Shown one piece after another: positions 1-6,360 of a stretch of DNA of 64,000 nucleotides. Made by a program: the position numbers and the translations under genes. Each line of letters starts with the position of its first letter. Within the stretch, counting starts at the first letter, position 1. The DNA is from Colwellia ponticola (GTDB taxonomy: Bacteria; Pseudomonadota; Gammaproteobacteria; Enterobacterales; Alteromonadaceae). The DNA lies in the NCBI RefSeq assembly GCF_005885605.1, contig NZ_SZVP01000010.1, forward strand, positions 1-64,000, written 5' to 3'. The notes under the pieces are model-generated. The model made no database searches. It had not been told where the DNA came from and saw only the letters and a list, made by a program, of their open reading frames with translations.

Positions 1-35
1 TTAAATTCTTTGGTATATTTTTTACGTTTTGCCAT
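1..35 (-). CDS. IS3-family transposase OrfA, N-terminal fragment (runs off the left edge)
   Basis: The minus strand from position 35 reads ATG and then encodes MAKRKKYTKEF before the window ends. This Lys/Arg-rich opening followed by Y-T-x-E-F is typical of the helix-turn-helix OrfA protein of IS3-type elements, which binds the element ends and helps cut and paste it. A good ribosome-binding site (GGAG about 7 bases upstream) supports the start. Only 11 codons are visible, so the family call rests on the motif alone and the element could be intact or broken outside the window. Confidence 0.6.
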   Translation of the reverse strand, partial: MAKRKKYTKEF

Positions 36-86
36 TTCTGTTCTCCAGTTAAGCTTATTATGTCTTAACTGGGGTAGTCGAATCCA
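1..86 (-). mobile_element. End of an IS3-type insertion sequence, cut by the window edge
   Basis: This stretch holds the first codons of a transposase gene on the minus strand, preceded by about 50 bases that look like an insertion-sequence terminus. On the minus strand, position 86 begins TGGATTCGACTACCCCAGTT, which has the TG start and CCCC core common in IS3-family ends. The exact boundary is inferred, because the other end and any target duplication lie outside the window. Confidence 0.55.
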
Positions 87-414
87 TTAAACCACGTCAT
101 GTTTTTAAGGTGTTTTTAAGGCTTTTTTAAGGCTTTTTTAAGGTTTTTTTAAGTATCATTAAGTATTTTTTAAGTATTTCTTGAGGTGCTTTTAATGGCG
201 CTTTAAGTTAGCGGTAGACTACTATTCACTGTGAATACAAAGCCGCTGAATTCAGATATATGTTAACTTCTAATTATGGTTAACGCTTTTTATTATATAG
301 GTATACACGCTTTATACGGACGTTTTAAGAGTCGCTATTTTTCTTTTTTAATAACAACATAGTCATTTCAATGAGATTGGTAGTTACTAAATAATTCTTA
401 GTGGAGTATAAAAT
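87..414. other. Upstream region of the repeat-protein gene
   Basis: This AT-rich region without a gene lies between the insertion-sequence end and the 415 start. It holds the phased T-tract array (separate entry) and then ordinary AT-rich sequence. A TATTATATAG stretch near 291-300 is a possible -10 element for the downstream gene, which would give a leader of roughly 100 bases. GGAG at about 401-404 is a good ribosome-binding site for the start at 415. The promoter is only a guess. Confidence 0.4.
101..174. repeat. Helically phased T-tract array (TTTTTTAAG units)
   Basis: Seven units of the form T-run followed by TTAAG sit one after another. The AAG ends fall at 109, 120, 131, 142, 153, 163 and 174, so spacing is 11, 11, 11, 11, 10 and 11 bases. 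T-tracts repeated once per helical turn are known to bend DNA. The array lies about 240 bases upstream of the repeat-protein gene and just inside the insertion-sequence end, so it could shape promoter activity, bind a nucleoid protein such as H-NS, or simply be a slippage product. Confidence 0.7.
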
Positions 415-2154
415 ATGAAATCTTTTAACAAAAACATACTAGCAGTAAGTATTGCTTTAATACTTAGTTCCGCCGCTAACTTAGCATGGGCAGAAGGTGA
501 AGGTGTTGATGCTGATAATTCATCAGCGGCAGCTAGTGAAAGTTCTAGCGCAAATACCAATAACTCAGATAATTCTGATAATAGTAATGATTTAGATGTT
601 GGTATAGCAGATTCGGGTAATAACAGCTCAGATAATACCAATAATTCAGATAACAGCGACAGTTCAAATAATTCTGATAATTCGGATAATAGCAACGATC
701 TAGCCATTTCAGACAATGGTAATGATATGTCTGATAATACCGACAACTCAGATAACAGCGACAGTTCAAATAATTCTGATAATTCGGATAATAGCAACGA
801 TCTAGCCATTTCAGACAATGGTAATGATATGTCTGATAATACTGATAACTCGAACAATAGCGACAACTCAGATAACAGCGACAGTTCAAATAATTCTGAT
901 AATTCGGATAATAGCAACGATCTAGCCATTTCAGACAATGGTAATGATATGTCTGATAATACTGATAACTCGAACAATAGCGACAACTCGGATAACAGCG
1001 ATAGTTCAAACAATTCAGATAATTCAGATAATAGTAACGATCTTGCTGTTGCTGATAGTGGTAACGATAATTCGAACAATAGTGATAATTCAGATAATAG
1101 CGATAGTTCAAACAATTCAGATAACTCGGATAATAGCAATGATTTAGCTATTTCAGACAATGGTAATGATATGTCTGATAATACTGATAACTCGAACAAT
1201 AGCGATAACTCAGATAACAGCGATAGTTCAAATAATTCCGATAACTCCGATAGCAGTAACGATCTTGCTATTGCTGATAGCGGTAATGATAACTCTGATA
1301 ATTCCGATAATTCGAATAATAGCGATAACTCTGATAGCAGTAACGATCTTGCTATTGCTGATAGCGGCAATGATAACTCTGATAATACCGATAATTCGAA
1401 CAATAGCGATAACTCGGATAATAGCGATAGTTCAAATAACTCAGATAACTCAGATAATAGTAATGCGCTAGCTATTTCAGATAATGGTAATGATATGTCT
1501 GATAATACCGATAATTCTGACAATAGTGATAGTTCAAATAATTCTGATAATTCAGATAATAGTATCGATTTAGCTGTTTCAGATAGCGGTAATGATAACT
1601 CAAACAACTCTGATAATAGTGATAACTCAAATAACTCTGATAATAGTATGGCTAAGGCAAGTGCCACGGGTTCTGCCGCTGCTAACAATGGAGGAGTAGC
1701 GAGCACTGATAACTCAGACAATAGTGATAATAGTAATAATAGTGACAACAGTTATGCCGATGCTAATCACCGCTCAGCTTCAGCTAATAATGGTAGTACC
1801 GCTAGTGTTGATAACAGCGATAACAGTGACAATAGCGATAATAGCGACAACAGCGACAACAGCGACAATAGTTCTGCATGGGCTGAAGGTTGGGGAACAT
1901 CTGCAGCAAATAATGGTGGCACCGCAACTACAACCTATACCTATAGTGTTAACGAATCTGCATTAACGGGTACAGTAACTGATAATAGTGTTGCTTATAA
2001 CTTTGATAATGCTTCTACAAAAACGTCTAGTAATAATATGACGGATACCTTTAACGGTACTGCAGGTATTAACCAAAATGTACAAAACCTTGGTAATAAT
2101 GCATTAACGCAGCAACAGGTATCATTTCAAGGGAATGTTAATGTAAATCCATAA
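415..2154 (+). CDS. Secreted Asp/Asn/Ser repeat protein, putative Fap-like amyloid or adhesin
   Basis: This 579-residue protein begins with a clear signal peptide (residues 1 to about 26, ending NLAWA). Residues about 30-430 are low-complexity D-N-S and N-N-S triplets broken ten times by a more hydrophobic motif such as NDLAISDNGNDMSDN. Two Ala/Gly/Asn blocks follow (about 413-437 and 451-467), then another DNS run. The non-repetitive C-terminus contains INQNVQNLGNNALTQQQ, the Asn/Gln-rich style seen in bacterial functional amyloids. It has no cysteine and is strongly acidic. The downstream C39 peptidase and coiled-coil outer-membrane barrel make it the likely exported substrate, comparable in role to FapC. 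I do not recognise the repeat itself. It could instead be an adhesin or an ice- or calcium-interacting surface protein. Confidence 0.75.
   Translation: MKSFNKNILAVSIALILSSAANLAWAEGEGVDADNSSAAASESSSANTNNSDNSDNSNDLDVGIADSGNNSSDNTNNSDNSDSSNNSDNSDNSNDLAISDNGNDMSDNTDNSDNSDSSNNSDNSDNSNDLAISDNGNDMSDNTDNSNNSDNSDNSDSSNNSDNSDNSNDLAISDNGNDMSDNTDNSNNSDNSDNSDSSNNSDNSDNSNDLAVADSGNDNSNNSDNSDNSDSSNNSDNSDNSNDLAISDNGNDMSDNTDNSNNSDNSDNSDSSNNSDNSDSSNDLAIADSGNDNSDNSDNSNNSDNSDSSNDLAIADSGNDNSDNTDNSNNSDNSDNSDSSNNSDNSDNSNALAISDNGNDMSDNTDNSDNSDSSNNSDNSDNSIDLAVSDSGNDNSNNSDNSDNSNNSDNSMAKASATGSAAANNGGVASTDNSDNSDNSNNSDNSYADANHRSASANNGSTASVDNSDNSDNSDNSDNSDNSDNSSAWAEGWGTSAANNGGTATTTYTYSVNESALTGTVTDNSVAYNFDNASTKTSSNNMTDTFNGTAGINQNVQNLGNNALTQQQVSFQGNVNVNP
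583..1660 (+). repeat. Coding repeat array with modules of 84, 102, 108 or 120 bp
   Basis: The codon run encoding S-N-D-L (or close variants) recurs at 583, 691, 793, 913, 1033, 1135, 1255, 1339, 1459 and 1561. The spacings are 108, 102, 120, 120, 102, 120, 84, 120 and 102 bases. Apart from the first, module lengths differ only in steps of 18 bases, which is six residues or two D-N-S triplets. Some neighbouring modules (691, 793, 913) are nearly identical at the base level, which points to recent duplication or gene conversion. Frame is always kept. Confidence 0.85.
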
Positions 2155-2194
2155 TAGTAAAACAACATTAAGATTTACCTGAAATGAGGTTAAA

Positions 2195-2222
2195 AAGTTG
2201 CTGGCATTATTGTCAGCAACTT
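2195..2222 (+). promoter_or_regulatory. Intercistronic hairpin downstream of the repeat-protein gene
   Basis: AAGTTGCTG (2195-2203) pairs perfectly with CAGCAACTT (2214-2222) around a 10-base loop. No T-run follows, so it is not a classical terminator. It lies between the repeat-protein stop and the start of the next gene at 2241. It could stabilise the upstream message or lower read-through, so that the major substrate is made in excess. The role is inferred. Confidence 0.55.
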
Positions 2223-2240
2223 CCTATAAGGATAAAGGCT

Positions 2241-2600
2241 ATGAAAAACCTATATCAGAGTATAAGTTTATTAATCTTGTTTATCTTGTTCATAATGAGT
2301 AGCACAACCTTTGCCGAAGATGTTTTTGTAGAAAATTCGATAGTTGGACTTTTACCGGTAGCACTTGGCGATTTAGATGGAGCCAGAGGCCTTGGTGGTG
2401 TTGTTGATGTGACTAACAATGCCGATTTAGCAGCCGTGTTAACCAATAATGATGCCAGCAATAGTGTTACGGGTTATAACATCATAGATCAAGGTTCGTT
2501 TAATGATGCTAGCGGTGTGTTTTCAATTATTCAAAATACGGGTAATAATGTCATCATTCAAGACTCGACTATCATTACCATTACAATATCGCCAGAGTAA
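2241..2600 (+). CDS. Small secreted Asn-rich protein of the Fap-like locus
   Basis: This is a 119-residue protein from the ATG at 2241, which has GGATAAAGG just upstream; the longer reading from 2184 has no ribosome-binding site and would bury the signal peptide. Residues 1-25 form a signal peptide ending STTFA. The mature part carries DVTNNADLAAVLTNND and a C-terminal block FSIIQNTGNNVIIQDST. The I-I-Q-N-T-G-N-N-V-I-I-Q pattern resembles amyloid-forming beta-strand repeats. It may be a minor fibre subunit, a nucleator or a chaperone of the system. No catalytic motif is visible. The function is inferred from style and neighbours. Confidence 0.7.
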   Translation: MKNLYQSISLLILFILFIMSSTTFAEDVFVENSIVGLLPVALGDLDGARGLGGVVDVTNNADLAAVLTNNDASNSVTGYNIIDQGSFNDASGVFSIIQNTGNNVIIQDSTIITITISPE

Positions 2601-2610
2601 GGTAACTGTT

Positions 2611-3306
2611 ATGAGCAAAGTATTGACAATATTTTTAGCATTAGCACTACTATTAGTTACCCCAGTACATGCTAGTAGAGTCAACTTAGGAGGTGGTTTT
2701 AGCGGAGGAAATTTTTCAATAGGTGTTTCAAGTATTAAAGAGCAACGCTTTAAAACTATCTATAAGCAACAATACGACTTTAGCTGCGGTTCTGCTACAT
2801 TGGCCAGTTTATTATCTTTTCACTATGATGATGTTATAGATGAGTTTAATGTATTTAAAGATATGTTTAGCAATGGTAATCAAGAAAAAATACAAAAGCA
2901 TGGCTTCTCGTTATTAGATATGAAACATTACTTATCACGTCGAGGTTACCGTTCTAATGGTTTTAAAATCACGCTTAAGCAGTTAGCAAAAGCTGAAATT
3001 CCGGCAATAACTATTATTAATAATAAAGGTTATATGCACTTTGTTATTATTAAAGGTAGTGATGAAAAAGAAGTACTGGTTGGTGACCCTGCTATTGGAA
3101 TTAAAGTTTATAGTAGAGCTGAATTTCAAAAAATGTGGAACAATCAAATTTTGTTTGTTATTCAAGATAAAAAAGATACAGCATCCAATCACTATCAAAG
3201 CCAAGAGGAGTGGAAGCTCCGAGTGAAAGCTCATTTAGGTCTCGCTGTAGATCATTCTAGTTTAGCGTTATTCGATATGTTTAAACCATCAGCAATTGAT
3301 TTTTAA
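2611..3306 (+). CDS. C39-type cysteine peptidase, FapD-like
   Basis: This 231-residue exported peptidase starts at the ATG at 2611, eight bases after AAGG and ten bases after the previous stop. Residues 1-22 form a signal peptide (ending PVHAS). The papain-like C39 fold is shown by QQYDFSCGSATLASLL, with the catalytic Cys in SCGSA and an oxyanion Gln just before it. The catalytic His lies in YMHFVII and the Asp in VGDPAIG. C39 peptidases cut leader sequences at export. In Pseudomonas fap operons the C39 protein FapD is required for fibre export, so a periplasmic processing role on the two upstream proteins is likely. Unlike ABC-type C39 exporters, it has no transporter domain. Confidence 0.85.
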   Translation: MSKVLTIFLALALLLVTPVHASRVNLGGGFSGGNFSIGVSSIKEQRFKTIYKQQYDFSCGSATLASLLSFHYDDVIDEFNVFKDMFSNGNQEKIQKHGFSLLDMKHYLSRRGYRSNGFKITLKQLAKAEIPAITIINNKGYMHFVIIKGSDEKEVLVGDPAIGIKVYSRAEFQKMWNNQILFVIQDKKDTASNHYQSQEEWKLRVKAHLGLAVDHSSLALFDMFKPSAIDF

Positions 3307-3344
3307 TGGCAATTTTTTATGTTAACTAAAATATAGGTATTCAC

Positions 3345-3863
3345 ATGAATATAAACCTAACTATATCTTTAAAAAAATTATACATAATTATTTTACGAAG
3401 AATAGTAGTAACTTTTATCATAGTTAACTCAACTTTTGCTTCAGCAATTAACAACGATAATATAGCTTTTGAGCAATCATTAGCCATGGAAAAATGGCGA
3501 AAAGTACCAGATACTAAATTAGCGGGTTCACGCGGAGGGTTTCTTTTACCTAATGGCGTGATTATTGACATAAGTTTTGAAAAACGTATATTTAGAAATG
3601 GTGAAGAGACCTCAAGCGCTTATTTTCAAATACCTAATAACTTGAATTTAATCAAAAATGGACAATTAAATAACACTGAATTAGCGAAGAAATCATCTAA
3701 TCAAATAGCTGACTCCTTATTTCACTCAATTATTCAAAATGATCTAGACAACCAAACACTACAAACTATCAATAATATCAATATCGATATTAAAAATTTA
3801 AATAATATCAATTTAACGCCAAGTAATAATCAGTTTTTCAATTTACACTCATTAAAAATATAA
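3345..3863 (+). CDS. Exported protein of the Fap-like locus, possibly FapE-like
   Basis: This 172-residue protein has a hydrophobic signal segment (about residues 10-33, ending TFASA). The central block reads LAGSRGGFLLPNGVIIDISF followed by EKRIFRNGEE. The C-terminal part is Asn-rich with IIQNDLDNQTLQTINNINID. Small exported proteins with an R-G-G-F / N-G / F-x-N-G-E pattern and an I-Q-N-x-L-x-x-Q tail are, to my recollection, found beside C39 peptidases in Fap-like loci, and FapE is the closest known role. That match is from memory and needs a profile search. It starts 38 bases after the peptidase stop on the same strand, so co-transcription is likely. Confidence 0.6.
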   Translation: MNINLTISLKKLYIIILRRIVVTFIIVNSTFASAINNDNIAFEQSLAMEKWRKVPDTKLAGSRGGFLLPNGVIIDISFEKRIFRNGEETSSAYFQIPNNLNLIKNGQLNNTELAKKSSNQIADSLFHSIIQNDLDNQTLQTINNINIDIKNLNNINLTPSNNQFFNLHSLKI

Positions 3864-4394
3864 GGTAAGTTATCAATTCATCTTGTCTGACAGCTTACTT
3901 GTTTACTCATTAGCGCTATAGCGTATTGATAGCCTAGTAAACTTCTAACATAAAGAGTGCTTCGAACCTTTATTGTCGATGATAAGTAAGCAAAGACTCA
4001 TCAAAAACCTATCAAATTAACTGTTGGCAAGGTAAACGTGAGTTTACTAGCAACAACCTCTGCACGTATTTTATAGCATTTCGTATAAAGCAGTCACCAT
4101 TTAGAATAGCATAGGCGACATGTTATTAATAAGCCTCTGCTGAGCCAAACCTAACCTTAACACTTTCTAGCTATTGAGTAGTTTTGTACTCAATTAAAAA
4201 TATCCTCTAGCTATTTCGCTGAATGAATTAATCAACGAGCTAGGTTTATGAAAATGTTTTCCCATATTTTTGATGTTTGTTGCAATAATAGTCGTGATAA
4301 GGCTAAAGTACTGTATTGGTAAAAGTAGTACTTTTGATCTAGTGCAAACCAAGTAGGCAGTTATCGCACAGTGAATTAAATTGAAAATAGTAAG
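3864..4394. other. Long spacer between convergent genes of the Fap-like locus
   Basis: I see no convincing gene in these 531 bases. An inverted repeat ATTGAGTA / TACTCAAT (4173-4180 and 4187-4194, loop 6) followed by TAAAAAT could end transcription of the plus-strand genes, although its stem is AT-rich and weak. A 24-codon reading frame from the ATG at 4248 has no clear ribosome-binding site and is not called. Confidence 0.4.
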
Positions 4395-5648
4395 CTAAAA
4401 CATCATAGGTACCCTAAAGTTTAGCCGCATGTCTGGAGCATCATCAGTGACACCAATATTGAGTGATAAGTTAAAGTTAGTTTGTGCGGAATAATTAAAA
4501 GAATAACCAATAATGAATTGACCAATATCGAGTTCACTACCATTAATTTTAACGTTATCAATTTTAGATTTTAATACATGCTTATGTGAATAACTTAAAC
4601 TGATAGCAGTGCGTTCATTTAACGATAACCCTAAACCAAAACTAAAGCCTAAACTATCACCAGGGTCAACAGTGCCTACTTCTTCATCTGTTTCAAAGTT
4701 ATTACCATAACTTATGTTTCCAAAAAGTACACCAGGATCGGTTGGATAAATTGCTGTTAAACTTGGTTGAACGCTGTAGTATCCTGAGCCTGTTGGTAAT
4801 TCAATAGGAAAAACAGTTCCAGGGGCAGATTCTACATACTCAACCTCAAATGGACTTGTACCTGTGGGTATAGTAGCAACAAGATTAAAGACATAGATGG
4901 CACCACCGCCCATACCAGAATTAAGTTGATAACGCGTAGAAAACTCAAGATCTCCAATATCACCACCGCTGGCGGTAAAAATTTCATCTTGGCTAGCGCC
5001 TATACTAATAGGTCGAGATCGTTGGCTATCATTACGCCCGATATAAGAAACTTTTAAATCGACTTCCCACCTATCAGTTAAACCGTATCGACTACCAATA
5101 CTGCCTATAATAGTATGACGCTTTATTTCTCTTACATCGATTAAACCAACGACTAGCGCAGGCAGAAATGAATAGGCATCGAGAAATACACGGTTAGAAT
5201 CGGTATATGAATAACCCAATCTAGGCTCTATTATTAAAGTTCCTGCTTTGGTAAGCACTCCGCTATTATTTGTGCTTAATTTAGGTATGGCAGAGACATC
5301 GATATGCGTAGGTTTTTTAGGGGGGGCTTTTCCTACAGGTTTATTAACAAGGTTCGACTTTTTATTTTTTTTAGCAGAGGTGTTTCTATTTTGGGGCGTA
5401 TTTACTGTTTTGCTGTTTACGTCTTTAATCAAACGTTTTAAATTTTCAATTTCACGACCTTGTTCTGTTAGTATTTTTTTTTGTCGCTCGAGTTCAAGCT
5501 GATATTCTTTCTTAGTTGACTCAGATGGGAGAGTTATTTGCTGTGCGTGGCTGTAATGCGATGTCGTTGCCCCTAATGTTGCCATCAGTAAAAAGAGTTT
5601 ATATTTTTTCACGCTACGGCAAGTTATATGACTATTGATTTTATTCAT
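4395..5648 (-). CDS. Outer-membrane beta-barrel protein with N-terminal coiled coil, FapF-like
   Basis: This protein has 417 residues from the ATG at 5648, which has AGAG six bases upstream; an ATG at 5654 is the alternative. A signal peptide ends near SHYSHAQQ. Residues about 45-80 form a charged heptad coiled coil (KKEYQLELERQKKILTEQGR). A Lys/Pro-rich linker follows, and from about residue 135 to the end there are alternating amphipathic strands with Gly/aromatic turns, ending in FRVPMMF with the terminal Phe typical of outer-membrane barrels. Coiled coil, linker and barrel is the layout of FapF, the trimeric pore that lets amyloid subunits out. It is convergent to the other genes of the locus, whereas known fap operons are co-directional. 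Confidence 0.7.
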   Translation of the reverse strand: MNKINSHITCRSVKKYKLFLLMATLGATTSHYSHAQQITLPSESTKKEYQLELERQKKILTEQGREIENLKRLIKDVNSKTVNTPQNRNTSAKKNKKSNLVNKPVGKAPPKKPTHIDVSAIPKLSTNNSGVLTKAGTLIIEPRLGYSYTDSNRVFLDAYSFLPALVVGLIDVREIKRHTIIGSIGSRYGLTDRWEVDLKVSYIGRNDSQRSRPISIGASQDEIFTASGGDIGDLEFSTRYQLNSGMGGGAIYVFNLVATIPTGTSPFEVEYVESAPGTVFPIELPTGSGYYSVQPSLTAIYPTDPGVLFGNISYGNNFETDEEVGTVDPGDSLGFSFGLGLSLNERTAISLSYSHKHVLKSKIDNVKINGSELDIGQFIIGYSFNYSAQTNFNLSLNIGVTDDAPDMRLNFRVPMMF

Positions 5649-5820
5649 AAGCATCTCTTTTATGACAATATCTCAAGTATTTAAGGAAGTTATTAAGTAT
5701 TGGCAGCTACCAACATAACGTGTAATAGAATTGTTGACTGGCAATTATATTGTTTAAGTTAAATATAAGCTTATATGGTAAACGTTGAAATGCAAACTAA
5801 AGTGCTAACTAATCATTATA

Positions 5821-5896
5821 ATACCAAGTTGATTAAGTGCTTTTCCACTTAGCGAGCAGCGAGAATTAAATATCTTAAAGACAAGGTATTGGTTGA
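5821..5896 (+). mobile_element. Left half of a MITE-like element, truncated copy
   Basis: This stretch lines up with the left end of the element at 43635. Shared in order are ATACCAA, TG, AAG, TC, CTTAGC, AGAATT, AA, CTTA, AG, CAAGG, ATTG and TTG, with diverged bases between. Similarity stops near 5896 and no matching right terminal repeat follows, so this looks like a decayed or truncated copy. No coding content. Confidence 0.5.
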
Positions 5897-5950
5897 AATG
5901 CTTATTCAGAAAAATAAATACCGACACTCCCCAATATGTCACCTCCGTGT

Positions 5951-5980
5951 ATCAGTCCAGTCAAAATCAGTCCAGTCAAA
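5951..5980. repeat. Perfect 15-bp tandem duplication
   Basis: ATCAGTCCAGTCAAA occurs twice in a row, at 5951-5965 and 5966-5980, in non-coding DNA. It is probably a slippage duplication within a decayed repeat. No function is evident. Confidence 0.85.
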
Positions 5981-6360
5981 ATAAATAACGGCGCATGTAA
6001 ATCTTTACTTTATATTAGGTACTCGAACCTTGAGAGCTGGCTCGATGCGCACTAACATCGTTAAATTTATTTGATGTGGCATGAGTAAACCGAAAGAAAT
6101 TAGTCTTGTTATAACATATCGAGCATCGTTCTGCGCTAGGAAGAAATTCAACTGGAGGAGATAACTAGCTTGAAAAACTCCAGTATAAGTACTAGCTAAA
6201 ATGGGCACTTTACCTTACCATCTTTAATAAAATTAAAGGCAACATCGGTTGTCTTTTTTATATATTAAAAACGCCTTTGTTATTTAATTTCTCATGATAA
6301 GTTATTTTGTGTAAGTTATTTTATAAGGCTGTTTGATTATTATCATTTATAAGGATTTTC

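Larger units (their letters stand above)
5649..6360. other. Gene-poor region with repeat remnants
   Basis: These 712 bases separate the barrel gene and the oxidoreductase gene. They hold a half copy of a MITE-like element (about 5821-5896), a 15-bp perfect tandem duplication (5951-5980) and, on the minus strand at 6005-6208, an open frame of 67 codons with no recognisable domain and no good ribosome-binding site. I regard that frame as probable decayed or repeat DNA and do not call it. Promoters for both flanking genes must lie here; AAGGA six bases before 6361 is the ribosome-binding site of the next gene. Confidence 0.45.

Noticed and set aside
387-1748. Long open frame on the minus strand (Leu/Ser/Glu-rich) opposite the repeat protein, and further frames on both strands within it
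   Set aside because: They are a by-product of the in-frame tandem repeats: the complementary codons happen to lack stops. No ribosome-binding site or signal peptide, and the plus-strand protein has both.
4248-4322. 24-codon frame starting MKMFSHIF in the Fap-like spacer
   Set aside because: Too short, no ribosome-binding site, no family resemblance.
3864-4394. Small RNA or riboswitch in the long spacer
   Set aside because: Only a weak AT-rich hairpin was seen and no known riboswitch motif.
6005-6208. 67-codon open frame on the minus strand
   Set aside because: No domain, no convincing ribosome-binding site, and it lies in a repeat-rich gene-poor stretch beside a truncated MITE. It may be decayed DNA.
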